The notes below the pieces were generated by a model, which saw nothing but the letters and a program-made list of their open reading frames with translations, had not been told where the DNA came from and made no database searches. A DNA stretch of 64,000 bases, taken from contig JABRWF010000003.1 of the NCBI GenBank assembly GCA_018343915.1, forward strand, positions 4,278,001 through 4,342,000, in the 5' to 3' direction. Numbering within the stretch: position 1 is the stretch's first letter; the number at the start of each line of letters is the position of its first letter. Positions 49,472-61,142 of the stretch are shown one piece after another. Both the position numbers and the translations under genes were made by a program. This stretch comes from Agroathelia rolfsii. Its lineage: Eukaryota; Basidiomycota; Agaricomycetes; Amylocorticiales; Amylocorticiaceae.

Positions 49472-52400
49472 CTAGAAGATCAACCTTGTGTTTAACAATG
49501 GATGACCATTAAGATACAAAATGTGGTTTGTATTCTGTCGATCTGCAAGACGATCTGCCACGCTACGCTCATCATCCATAGGTGCCCTGGGTCCGCCCCC
49601 ATCCTCAGGCTCCGAGACATCGTCATGGTCAGCATGGACGACAAACTTGACCTGCCCAGTCTCGAGCTTGTCCATCGTGTCCACCATCTGGGAGACAAAC
49701 GTACCCTCCGTATGCGTGAGAACAACAACGGCAACGTCACTGATGTTCCCTGCCTTAGCGAGTTCGTCTTGGCCAACAGATGGGTTAATGCCAATCTCGC
49801 CGTCACTGATGACGATTACCCCAGATGCACCCGCCTCTTTAGCCAGTATAAGCTTTTCAAGGAAGGTACAGTTGCCGCGGTGGACAAGCATTGCTTCGCC
49901 GTTGTATCTACGCTCGTAGGGAAGACAGCCCTGAGAGTTATCACGATCGCGCACGAGGATTACGCCCGAGGGCGAATTGAACGAGCTGGAAGGTGGAATT
50001 TCTGAGAGATCTGCGCCGAAGAGAGCGGTGGTGCCAATGATCTTGTAGGCTTGCATGGAAGCTACCAGAGACTGGATTTCGTGGGACGGATCGGTGGAAT
50101 GACTGAAGAAAGAGATTGAGACTTCGGGATGGCGCTTGTGTTCTGGGATGGATGCCTCCTCAATAGGAACGAGGTTTAGCGAGGGGTCGTCAATGTACAC
50201 GAGCTGGCCGGCTCGTACGGTGTGTGGACCGACTGTTCTGCGCCTTGAGCATTTCGGACTGAAGGCTAATGGCGAAAGTTCACTCACGTTTCCTGATGTC
50301 GTAACCCAGGCCGTCCAGGCGACTGACGATATGCGCCCGAATTCCCTTGATATCATGTAGGACATACCCATCAGATACTTGAGACATCTTGCGAGCGCTG
50401 GGATTGGTGTCTTCCGTTACAACAGATCCATCCGGGGTTAACAGGAAATCATATGACTGGACAGAGGTCCGCTTAACAATCTGGATACACTAGGAATAAA
50501 AACACACGTACAAATAGTTCAATACGAGGTTTCTCACACCACCCATGAGGCGACCACATGTATTCGTCCGCCTCCTGCGGCAACAATGACATGAGTTCCC
50601 GTGAATAGTCAAAGTCATGTCTCGAACGAATGCCTTGGCTTAGACCGGTCTGGTTTTCCCAGTTGTCAAAGGCGTCGATAGTCAACTGGTAGGCTGGGCA
50701 TTGATGATTCTCGGCGCCTCGTAGTTTCCTGCGGAAGGCGGAAAGGGGTTTCAGATGTTCGCGCTCGAGTTTGAGAATGTGACCCTCGGTTGTGAACACA
50801 TAATTTGAATCATCGTAGTGAAGGGGATTTTCTTCGTCAAACAGGAGGAACAAGTACTGAGAAATATATCAAGAAACCTGTCATGTTCTGATACTTAAGC
50901 ACTTACTTTTAATGTTTCTGAAAGAGCAAAGGATTCCATACGGTCTTCCTTGACGTTCGTGCGGAGATCCTTAACGCTGGCCAGACCACATTCCACCTTA
51001 CACCGTCGGGTGATGTCGTGTAAGATTCGCTCTCCTACATCGAGATAGAACGGGTCGCGGGTGGCCCGGTAGAGATACCAAGTTGACTCAACAAACTCTG
51101 GTCGTAATGGGTATTCTAGGGAGGTTGCGACTCGGTGGTTGATATCCCATACCTAAAAAAAACAAAAAATTTAAATGCTCATTTATCAAATTTCATACTT
51201 TCATTTTTAGTACCTCTGGTAACCCGGAATGCAATCTCCAAATGTTCCAAAACATCAGGTGCGATTTGATGGCATTTTGGACGTCTCCTGCAAGGACTTG
51301 AAGACCAGGCCAGAAGGCGGAGAGAGAGTCCACTGAAGCATATGCCACATCACCGGTGTTGACGTTTACGTTTCGATACCTAGTGGAAATGTGCGTGAGT
51401 AAAAAAATAAAACGCTAGACATACTAGAAAACATTACCAAAATCCGTCACCAGACCTCACATATCTCATAATGGACGCATATGACTCTAACCAAACATCC
51501 AAAAATTCAACGTCGCCTAAGAAAAGAAGACCGTGAGTGTGATATTTGGCCAATAACATAGATACGTACCACTCATGACGTACCATTTCAAGGCATATTC
51601 ATAGAAAGAATCTACTCCAGCTCCGACACTGGTCATTTCTGGTCGTGACCAAACACCGGTGTAAATATTAATTTGATTTCCGACCTATAAGACTGTTTGA
51701 GGAAAAGCCGAAGAATATACGCTCCAATATTCCACTTACAAGCCCGACGTCAGACTTGCGGTTCCAGACTGCGAAGAATGCTTTGTGAGCAACTTTCTCA
51801 AATCGATCGTCTCCCGTAAGACGGCTGAGAGTTGCGAATTCCAGGATTAAAGAGCCCGCCGCAGCTGCGCATGTATCTGTTGTTTCTAACCACGAGACAC
51901 CTTTTCGTAGATTTGTGCGAGCATATGGTATGCCTGTTGGGGTATTGAATGCTGGAAGAAGACGTTTTCCAAGGTCATAAGCGAGGTCCAATAGCTCTCC
52001 TTTATACCAAGGCAAATAGAATGGATTTGTGGAGTCGTTAGCAAATTGATGAGCAGAAAGTAGGCCTCCGAGGACGCGTATAGTGATTTCGAAAACTTGG
52101 GGTTTGGTGTTTACATCGAAGGATACCCAGTCTATGACATCTCTGATGGCTTGTTCAAAGCGAGGTTTGTCGTTCAAGACTACGAACGTGTCCAGAACAT
52201 CAATAAGCGTCAAAGAGTAGTTTCCAGCTACGTCGTTCAACGCAATGTTGTCTGGTCTGTCCCAGTCTGGACCATGGCCGATACAAGATAGTGGCGAGAG
52301 CTAAAGTGCCCCGTGCATCTTCAATTAATTTTGTTGCGAGTGTTACTCATAGCATACATACCTCATCGAGAGGGAAGGCTACCAAGGGAACGTAAGCAAA

Positions 52401-52692
52401 TAACAACTATCTGACGTTGTGGAGACATACCGTATCGCATATAATTGTTGAACCCATGGTCCCATAAAGCCCGAGTCTGTTCTCTGTACGAAGCATAAGA
52501 TAGGGTCTCAATTATGTAGTTGCATAAGCATTACCGAGCAGAGAGTTTGCGCTCAGATGTCCAACCAGCCTTGGGATAGGAGATGTGATGTTCAGTGTGA
52601 GTGGAATTTTTCTGCGACGTCCATAGAGGGCTCTCCAAGACGAAGACAAGGACAAGGAGCAGGTATTCCGGCCAAAACCGTCGCCAGTGCAT
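49472..52692 (-). CDS. ER-degradation alpha-1,2-mannosidase (GH47; Htm1/Mnl1/EDEM type) with PA domain
   Basis: About 900 residues in many exons. Trims mannose from misfolded glycoproteins to mark them for ERAD. The start at 52692 gives [19 protein letters not shown], a signal anchor or peptide. The GH47 fold runs from [20 protein letters not shown] and [19 protein letters not shown] through [20 protein letters not shown] to [10 protein letters not shown], which holds the late Thr-Glu pair. A protease-associated domain follows ([23 protein letters not shown]). It ends LNTRLIF with no HDEL-type signal. Some members have such a PA domain. Fold assignment is sure; the EDEM versus processing-mannosidase split rests on the PLSC and PA features. 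Confidence 0.88.
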
Positions 52693-52877
52693 AGACGCAG
52701 CCAGACGAAACCAAGATGTTGGCAGTGACCAAAGATGGCAGCATCCGACGTGGAAGTCACGCCGATCATTGGATCCGGATTAGGTCATTCGATTTGTCTC
52801 TTCAACTTCAAGTCCGGCGAATTTGAACTAACCCACTGGCACTAGCAAGTGATCTATACTGCACTATCTCTGCCAAC
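52693..52877. promoter_or_regulatory. Shared divergent promoter of HTM1-like and ZNRD2-like genes
   Basis: Only 185 bp between two start codons on opposite strands, so both promoters must overlap here. No TATA box is evident. Confidence 0.4.
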
Positions 52878-54151
52878 ATGAGCAGGATCATGGATGTATC
52901 CAACAAGCTTGGCGAATACATGCTGAAAGGATGGGCAAGTCATGCCAGTCCCACCTTCCCATGTACTGGTCATTGATAGCAGGCACCAGGTCCTCACCGA
53001 TGCGCCGTGCCCCAACGCAAGCAGCGGATGCCGAGTTCCCCTCCTGCGCAGCCCTAATGGCGTCTCTCCTCTTATCGAATTTTGTGCCAACTGTGATGGC
53101 GATCCTCGTGGGTTATTACTAATTTGTAATATTGCGGGAGTACAAAATATATCTATTTGTTACTACAGCGTCTACAAGTCAAGCTAACAGGAGCAATCTA
53201 TCTCTTCAACCTCTCACAATCAATGTAGCATCAGACAACTCGTCTGAATCGCATAACTCACGCTCGACCACACCACCTACGGAGATATCTAGCGCCTTGA
53301 GCTCCCCTACATTCGCACCTCCCTCGGAAACAGAGGAATCTCGTCGGCGACGAGAGCAGTCTGATCGGGCGTCTGCCGAAATAGGAAAACGATTACTAAA
53401 AGGATGGGCTATGCTGGCAGATGAATGCCCCAACTCCAATTGCTACGGTGTTCCCTTGGTCCGTCCGGCGAAAGCTGGTGGCGGCAAGGATCCACGCAAG
53501 GTGAGGATTAACTACGTAAAGTCTCAAAGTGATCCGTGCACTCTATTTTTTATGCGTTGCCCAAACACGTGGATAATCATTATGGAATATCTAACGCGAT
53601 AGCGATGACTCTATACTGATGCTTACGACCTAGGAGTGTGTTATTTGCAATATCATTTACGTCGACTCCGTCGATGAACAGGGATATAATCGCTTGGTTC
53701 CTCTGCAATTGCAATCTGATAGACAGGCAGTTGAACCAACCACCAGCGAGTCCACACAGACTTCGAAAAAGAAAGAAGATTCAAATCCTGTGGTGCCCCC
53801 ATCCCAGGTATGGGGTGAACCACACAACCTGTCTCAATTCATAAATCACCGGGCACCCTCAAACGCCCGGGCATTGGAATCAACTTTACAAACCAAACCA
53901 GTAGGTTCCGATAGAAATTGCCTGTGTAACTTATAATGATCCTTCAAATATCACAGGACACCATCGATGTCTCTGTTCACAGCTTAGACTTAGCCCTTCG
54001 CACACTTTCTCACAAGCTGTCTGTCTTGTCCAATGCACAAACCCACCCTGATGTGGCTGCAATAGCTTCTACAGCAGAAGCTATTGGTAAGGTCGCGGAA
54101 GCTCTAGATCGCATACATGAGCTGCAGAAGAAGATTGGAAGCCTGGCTTGA
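52878..54151 (+). CDS. ZNRD2/SSSCA1-like zinc-ribbon protein with duplicated zinc module
   Basis: The family motif is L-G-x-x-x-L-x-G-W, then C-P-N-x-x-C and P-L-x-R, then C-x-x-C. It occurs twice. Module 1: KLGEYMLKGW joined by splicing to VLTDAPCPNASSGCRVPLLR, later FCANCDGD. Module 2: IGKRLLKGWAMLADECPNSN, CYGVPLVRP, then ECVICN. Human ZNRD2 has one. The C-terminus holds a helical segment DLALRTLSHKLSVLSNAQTH and a final EALDRIHELQKKIG. First intron (52935-52989) is GC-AG. Zinc binding is likely from the Cys pattern; function is unclear, with mitosis/centromere links proposed for the family. Confidence 0.8.
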
Positions 54152-54617
54152 TTTTACATCCCAGATCACATGAGCAAAGCCAGGCTTATTGCGGCTAGCT
54201 GCAATTTTGTAATCACGTTTTATAGGCATTTGACCACATCAATCTATTTTATCAGACGTCTGGAATCATACGTGCAGAACACATTGTCAGCTCGTGCCTC
54301 TTCACGCTGCTGTGATCCTCATGTCCACCTCATGCCAGGTAAATATACTTGGCATATATAAGATGCACACAAATTGTGTAATACATTAACATTTTCCCCA
54401 TGCTTGCTCATCCCGTATACACAACACAGTACTGGAGTGATCGGCTTCAAGACTCGCTTAATGGCCGTGTTCCTAAACGATATGTGAGCGCACAAGCTAT
54501 ACTCGTCAGAAAAATACCCACTTTGAATTAATTCCAGGCCAATGATAACGTTCGAAAACTCTACTATCCTATGACCCGCGACTAAAGTGTATATTCTAGC
54601 GTCAGCCAGGCTCTACA
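54152..54617. other. Spacer before the next gene
   Basis: 3' UTR of the zinc-ribbon gene and promoter of the following gene. No supported ORF. Confidence 0.5.
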
Positions 54618-56421
54618 ATGCCTCGACAACATCATGAATATGAACCGCCCATTCAAGTTACAGACGACGCGGGATCGGACGACTCCGTCCCCTTCGTCGT
54701 AAGAGATGATGAAAGTGGCTACGGCAACCGAAGACATTACAGAGATCGCATGTACCCAGAGCAGTTTCCTCGACATCCCAATGCCAGCGGATATCGACAT
54801 CACGAGCGCATGCATGAGCCACCACCCATCCAGCGGTATCATGACGTTCGCGACAGTAGTCGCTTCGGACCACGACCTCAGAATTACGGCTATCCGTCCC
54901 AGGGACCCGGACCCGCTGGAATCAGTCCCGGCCGTGTTCCCTCCACCGGGTCCATAATAAGACATCCAGATGAGAGAATGCGAACACCCGGGTTCAGTCC
55001 TCATGGCCAATTGGACGCTCCGATTGGCACACCTGCGTCTGACCTACAGTCATCCCACCGCTTACACGAAGTGCAATCCGACGAGATGAATGACCATGAG
55101 AACCGAAGCCATGACCCTATGCATGAGGATTTTGACCCGGCTCGAAACGTTTCCTCTGACATCCGTAACCGGGAAACCATTGATCCACGAGAATTAGATT
55201 ATGAAAACGGTCCTGAGGACCCGGAAGTTCTCCCGCCCAGCAGTGCCGTGGACGATCTAGGTCCCGTTCCAAGAGATTCAATCCCACAGGATCAGCGGTC
55301 AGAGGTTACAATTGATGGCGAACATGTTGTACTCAGTATTTCAGATTCGTTTGAGAGACCACCGTCAATTGAACCTGATGAGCTTCCGCCGAGAGAGATG
55401 GGGCTTGGTCCAAATCTAGGTTACCAGCGATCTCAGCGCTCGATTACATCGCACTCACGACAGGCGTATGGGCATGAATATCCTTCCAGCAGCGGCTCGC
55501 GTCATCTAGTATGTTAATCGACTTGCTTATATGCGCCACCGTTGACTGAAAACATCTTTGAGTCCCATCCTAATCAATATCGACATAACTATCCTAGCTC
55601 TCCAACAGGGTATTCCGACGACTCCACATTACTAGGAGAGTCTGAGTATTATGAGAGTAACTGGCCCCGAGTGAGTGTAGCTTACAGTTATGTTTGGAGC
55701 AAGATAATGAACATGATCGTTGCCTCTAGCAAAGACCACGTCGTGGACGCGAATTTGATTACATTGACTATTCGTCTGGGTACGAGTATACCTCACATAC
55801 CACAGCAACGTTCTATCTTGTCCCTGAGGGCATTAATTGTGTGTTTGTGGATGATTATGGGAATGAGATTTCACGGTGCGCAGTCTCGTCATCTTTCACG
55901 CTGTAACAATCGTGAACATGTTGTTCAGGATTGGGGACCCTTCGGGTCACCGCCGCTATCCCTCACACCGTTGTCGGCCCCCTGTAATCATTAATGACGA
56001 ATTTGGCCGCGAGCTATATAGGTATCTTTTTTTTGCTCGAGATTTGCTTGCCATTTGCTCAATCTCGTCCTCATCATCTATAGGATGGGAGATTGGGGTT
56101 CTGATCATTTCCGTCGTGGTGGGCGAGGCAATAAGTGGTGAGTCCGCTGAAAAAGATAAGCATATGGCGGTATTTCATGCGTCTTATCAGTACGAGGGAT
56201 CATACTCGTCCATTGAGCATCTATAGACACGAATATGTACGGTGAGCCCCTTCCTTCGTCCTCTTCTGCTGGAATATTTTCGTGACGATCGAATCAGGAG
56301 GAAAGATCATCGGGATAGATATGGTCGATCATATGGTCGCATAACCAGATGCACGCAGATTCCTCGTGGAGCGAAAATTGTTATTATCGACTATGATGGA
56401 CATCAGGTTCATTTGACGTGA
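54618..56421 (+). CDS. Protein with repeated P-x-G...VxxDxxGxE motif, unknown function
   Basis: About 500 residues in several exons. The first 300 residues are disordered, rich in His, Pro, Asp, Arg and Ser (MPRQHHEYEPPIQVTDDAG...). The later exons carry three copies of a short module: VPEGINCVFVDDYGNEISR, PPVIINDEFGRELYR, and IPRGAKIVIIDYDGHQVHLT, the last one at the C-terminus. Between the first two is an intron at about 55876-55929. No membrane helix. I recall similar P-G-D-G-E repeats in other Agaricomycete proteins but know no function. Exon joins between 55560 and 56280 are by eye. Confidence 0.6.
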
Positions 56422-56506
56422 TCACTTTCCCTTTTTTTTTAACTTCCATGAAGGACTGTGTATTAGTATACTATATTTATGATGCCAATGTAAAAAAACG
56501 GCCATG

Positions 56507-57619
56507 TTATCTTTTTCGTTTGCGTCCACCCCGGTCCTGGTGCACAGATGGCCCAACGACGGAACTGATCTCCCGCTGGGTCAGTTTGAGGATACCGTTA
56601 CTGAATTTGCCAATGCCTGATCCCAATCCACGCTGTCTTTTGCGAGTTCGATAACTATCTTCGTCGTTATCATATAGCTTCTTGAGAGTAGGATGGTAGA
56701 TTCCCAAGTTTTTAGCCTAAAACAACAGTAACTTCAGCATCACTCCAACTTTCAATGAAATTGTTCACACCTCTTCAAGGTTTTGCGCTCTTCGCTCTTT
56801 TTGTTTGCGCAGTAGTCCATCACGTACGTGTTTGGCTGCTCGATTCACCTCGTCTGTTCGCACTGCCCTCTCCCCTCGACCGAGTTTTGAAGCTCCTGAT
56901 AACTCTTTTACTCGACCGGCAAGAGCTTTTCTTCTTTGCGCAGGTGTCATGTCAAGCTCCGAGTTGACCGCTCCTGAGAGGATTTTTGTGTGAACGAGCT
57001 GATGAAGCAATGCATCATTTTGTGCATTAGTGCTATCTTATGTTTAGGTGGTGTTTGCAGTCGAGGAGGGGTGTTGTTCTCCTACCGCTCGTCCTCCTCA
57101 TCCTCGGAATCCTCAGACTGTTCTTTTAGTGATTCTTCATTTAGCCTAGATGCCTTCGATGACTATGATAGGGTGAGGTTAAGATACGAGCTTCAGTAAA
57201 GATGATAATGACATACCATGAATGCTCGCTTTTGAGATTTTGAAAATACTTGTGCAGACGTAGAAGGCTTATTGTCTTGAAACACAACGACAGCAGGTGT
57301 CGACTCTACAAATAGCACAGAAAAGCCCCGATAAGTATCCTATACACATTTTGTGGCAATTATTGTCGCTACCATCGCCGTGATTTATGTTGTCCGACAG
57401 TCTAACTGAGCATCCAAGCCACTCTTCATATTCAGACTCGGACTTCTCTGCAGGTTTCTCATCATTGAGATTTTTGCTTGACCCTAACTCAGTAGTAGAT
57501 TTTTTGATCGATCGTTTCCGTTTATGTTTATCGTTGCATGATGACTCGAAGTTATCCAAGAACTGTTCGCCATGGGCTTGTAGAAGTTGAAGAAGACGAG
57601 ATTCATCAGAGCTAGACAT
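56507..57619 (-). CDS. Basic nucleolar-like protein, possible Faf1-type ribosome-biogenesis factor
   Basis: About 310 residues in four or so exons, start MSSSDESRLLQLLQAHGEQF. The first part is acidic/Ser-rich with KHKRKRSIKK; the second is helical and basic (RRKALAGRVKELSGASKLGR, AAKHVRDGLLRKQKERRAQN), then AKNLGIYHPTLKKLYD. The C-terminus has RQRGLGSGIGKFSNGILKL, followed by TQREI and a KRKR end. The GLG-x-G-x-GKF-x-x-G-x-L-x-L pattern resembles Faf1/C1orf131 proteins, which act in 18S rRNA maturation, but this is from memory. The basic content supports a nucleolar place. Confidence 0.6.
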
Positions 57620-57761
57620 GATTGTTATGAGTAAAACAAAACCAAATCATTTGCCGCCTTTGCTCTTGTTCCATCATGTGCGCCTCCAGCACAGACTTCG
57701 CCCATAGCAACAACTTATTGTCTTCAAATATCATAAAATATACTGAATATCCTAAGGAATC

Positions 57762-59407
57762 ATGTTCAACAATTCCTCGATGGTCACCTCAATTGCAAAT
57801 CGCTCGGAGAAGGATTCTCTAACAGTTCCACACCCTCTGGGACGGCGACGCTTACCATCTGATCCTACTTTACCAGCACGACTTCCCTCATCGGGTATGT
57901 CAGGGCCTCTCTTGATAACGGTATAATGTAAACACAAGGTTATAGCCTTCATTGAGAGGGAAGCATGGCTGGAAGCGCCAAAGGAGGTTATCCGACAACT
58001 CAGACGTAGCCCGAGCCCATCTCCTTCGTCGACTAGCGAGAGCTCCAGTCATGCGCATAGTCCTTCCTCTTCTATAGACATAGACTCGGCACCCCATGCG
58101 CCGGAAAGTCCTCCACCAGCTGCGCCTGAAAGCCCTCGGGTTATTACTAGGCTATTGTCACAACTGAAATCTCGTCCTCCAGCAGTTCAGACCGGGTGGA
58201 AGGAGCCCGAGGTTAGATGACCGTTCGGTTGTGGGAATACAAAGACTGGATTTAACATTACATAGCCATTTGAAATTCTCAGAGCCGTTGAGCGCAAGGA
58301 CGTTGTGTTTTTGATGGAAGTTCGAGATAGAGCATTTCATCTGCTTTTACGCAAGACGGGGAATCTAGGTCCACCACTGCTACATGCTATGCGATTGGGT
58401 GCCTCTCATCAAGATGTGGCAATTATACTACTGGGTGCTTTCTCAAGATGGATCAATCATTTGGAAGATGAACAGTTGACTCGGCCAGAAACGCAGAAAT
58501 ATCTGAAGGTACAACTTGTTCAAACGTTGAATTCGATTTACTGACCCGTTCATTATCTTCAAAAGGCACTCCGTGAGTGACTTGCACCTGTCCTCTGCAG
58601 TTAATCGTAGGAGTGATATTAATTCACGATTGCGTTAGGTACTAATCTTAAGCTGGCGATTGACGAGGGTTTGGATAGACAACAGAACGGACTGGTTGCC
58701 TCTTTCATGCAGACGCTAGTAATGAGTGAAGGAGAAACGGTATTATTGATCGAACCTTCCCCCGGCGCGCTCCCTCGTATCTGACATTGTTTTTACAGTG
58801 GGTTTCGTCAACGGCTCATGATGTTGGAATTGCATTACGAGCTGGAACCGAGGGAAAACCTGTACACACTGCCTCAACTGCCGTGCGCAAGTTTGCCACG
58901 AGCAAACTGGACAAGGCCCATGCAATAGCAGCTCTTGAAGATTAGTTCGTCGTCATTTTTCCTACCTCATGTTTCTGCGTTTTCATCAACGGTGTATAGC
59001 ATTGCCAATGCTACGGCAGATTTATTGATGATAGGTGCCTGGACGCTTGCGTTAGCTTCCATCGATGGAGAACCTATACCAGTACGTTCTATATGGCTCG
59101 TCAGAAGCGATCACCGTATTGATTATTATTCTAGACCTACTACTTTGCACGTGACGATCGCATTTACAGAGCATTTGTAGACAGGTTGGATAGTCATAAG
59201 GGCGAGATACAGCGCAACTTTACTCGTCGGCTGAGATGGCAACTAAGGGTCTTGCGAACAGTACTGGAAGGACGCGCCACCAACTTCCATGTTCGTTGGC
59301 GAATTTTCTTTCTATTCTCCTGTTTTCTCACTCTTTTCCTATTCATCTTCCTCTAGAGTAAAGTGGATATATTAGCTCAAGAACTAGATCAAGGACCAGG
59401 CGTTTGA
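57762..59407 (+). CDS. Conserved helical protein, unknown function
   Basis: About 395 residues in six or so exons, start MFNNSSMVTSIANRSEKDSL; the first join (SSG|GTATGT to AG|CC) gives AFIEREAWLEAPKEVIRQLR. A Ser/Pro-rich linker is followed by a helical region: PFEILRAVERKDVVFLMEVR, LLHAMRLGASHQDVAIILLG, LAIDEGLDRQQNGLVASFMQ, and KLDKAHAIAALEDYVANATA. The repeated helix pairs look like alpha-solenoid repeats. The last exon ends LEGRATNFHSKVDILAQELD. It starts 142 bp from the preceding minus-strand gene. I do not recognise the family. Confidence 0.65.
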
Positions 59408-59872
59408 AGCCATGTGTATGTTTATCACCACAGAGCCTTGGAGGCTCTCGAAAGAGATGAACATCAGATTTGCACGCTTACATATTTATTCTTTCTACTA
59501 TTTTCTGTAAGAGGCGTTTTGCAGTTGTAAGTCTACAATATTTTGAGTTCTTGTATTGAGCATGGAACGATCCAAGGCAAGAACCATGCCCTGTGTGGTA
59601 CTCTTGCTCGTAAAAGGTGCCCTCCAGATGAAAACTTATAATCTGTTGTGGGGCGTATTATCGAGCATATATTAACTCACCATCATCCACTGCATGGTAT
59701 CGTTGCTTGTATAAGGTGCCCTCCAGATGGAAAATCATAATCTTGTGGGGCGTATAATCGAGCGTACAACTGTCCACAGTCAGGCAACTTCGAATCATTT
59801 ACAAATTAGATCAATCAATATTAAAAGGTTTGGTTGTGCTATATCACAAAAGCAATGGAGAATTACGGTAAA
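59408..59872. other. Convergent 3' region with an imperfect direct repeat
   Basis: Spacer between two converging genes. Holds a two-copy repeat (see that entry) and no ORF. Confidence 0.6.
59600..59766 (+). repeat. Two-copy imperfect direct repeat, ~65 bp units, period ~99 bp
   Basis: Unit 1 about 59600-59666, unit 2 about 59698-59764. Both hold AAGGTGCCCTCCAGATG, then TTGTGGGGCGTAT and TCGAGC; unit 2 has small base changes and a 2-nt shorter spacing. Outside any called exon. Origin unknown: duplicated spacer or remnant of a mobile sequence. Confidence 0.65.
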
Positions 59873-60703
59873 TTAACGCAGAAGAGTCAGACCAGTAAAC
59901 TTGACATATGCGCCGATAATGCATAGACTGAAGACAGCTGGGGCAAGGTCTAATTGAACAATAGTGTAAATCCATACAGTGGCTAGAGGAGGGCACTGGT
60001 ATACGTCATATTTAATTTACAAGTCGGAGGAGGCCACATGTAGGCACTGACCTGCTTGATATTTGACAACCAATTACTTTTGTTGAGCATGTAGATCATG
60101 CGAGAGCCACACGCAACTGACAGAATCGCGAGAATTGCTTGCATCCATCTCGTCTGCTTGTAGCGGATACCTATACAACAACAATTCAGATTATTGTTGA
60201 GGAAATACTAGACCCTGAACCTACTGTAGAATATGAATAATCCTAGGACTGAAAAACGGATTAGCGCGGACATTTCTGCGACTAGTCGGTTGCAACTACT
60301 CACTGGGGACATTAGGTGCGAGTTTGCTCAGTAGTTCCATCAGAGTCGGATTTTGTGAGTATTGGAAGTTAATAAGTCTATTTTTCGTCTGCTCAGGTGA
60401 TTTGAAGTTGACTATCTGTGCAAATGGGACCTACAAGTCCATTAAGAGTAACAGGAAGGAGAATGGAACTGAGAGGAATAATGCGTTAAAGAATTCATCG
60501 AAGAAAGGCGTTTCCTCAGGCGTGTTCGCATTGATTTGGCCATTTGAGCCTCCTCCAGGGATCTTGTTCAAAATACCAGATTCTCGTATTAACCGCCTTT
60601 GTTCCTCTTCTGAAATTTGGATCAAAGGGTTTGACGGCTTCTCATTGTCTATATCTGCCTTGGTCCTTGCTTTTGTTCTCGTATTTCTCGCTCTTGGAGC
60701 CAT
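59873..60703 (-). CDS. Conserved fungal four-helix membrane protein, unknown function
   Basis: About 210 residues in five exons. A soluble N-terminus (MAPRARNTRTKARTKADIDN ... EEEQRRLIRESGILNKIPGG) is followed by four hydrophobic segments: FFNALFLSVPFSFLLLLMDL, VPxLGLFIFYS, WMQAILAILSVACGSRMIYM and LDLAPAVFSLCIIGAYVKF. Joins restore LLINFQYSQNPTLMELLSKL across intron 1. It ends TGLTLLR. Fungal-wide proteins of this layout exist without a known role; an ER location is a guess. Confidence 0.75.
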
Positions 60704-61142
60704 AGACTAAGGGAGAGTTCACAGATAAATGGTAGTGATTAGGGTTTAACCTAAGGTCGTCAGTTGCGGGTGTGTTGGAAGTTTTGTGCCAGTCTGAGTG
60801 GCCGATGCCAGTGGTTTCGTGTAAGCTTGAAGTTAGTGACTTCTAGCCATTCAACATCTCTGCAGTCTTGTCCGACAGATTCGGTACTGACTTATTCAGA
60901 ACCGTTCAGTCACGTACTCCCCAGAATTGACCTTCAAGTGAACGACAACCTGAGTCTCAGAACAACAACCTAGCTCTTTTTTTCCATCTATCTCATATAA
61001 TCCCATCATTTGGCGACGCAATACCTCGACTTGAAATAAGCCCATCTTCCATAACAAAGGTATATCGACGATTTCTGTCGTGAACGTTTCAGAGTTGTGT
61101 CTACACATAAAATTAATCAAATGATCTAGGTTTTCAACTAGA
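60704..61142. other. Divergent spacer upstream of the Dicer-like gene
   Basis: 439 bp between two divergent starts. Read in all forward frames it shows no Walker A or DExD/H motif, so the missing helicase half of the Dicer-like gene is not hidden here. Confidence 0.6.
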
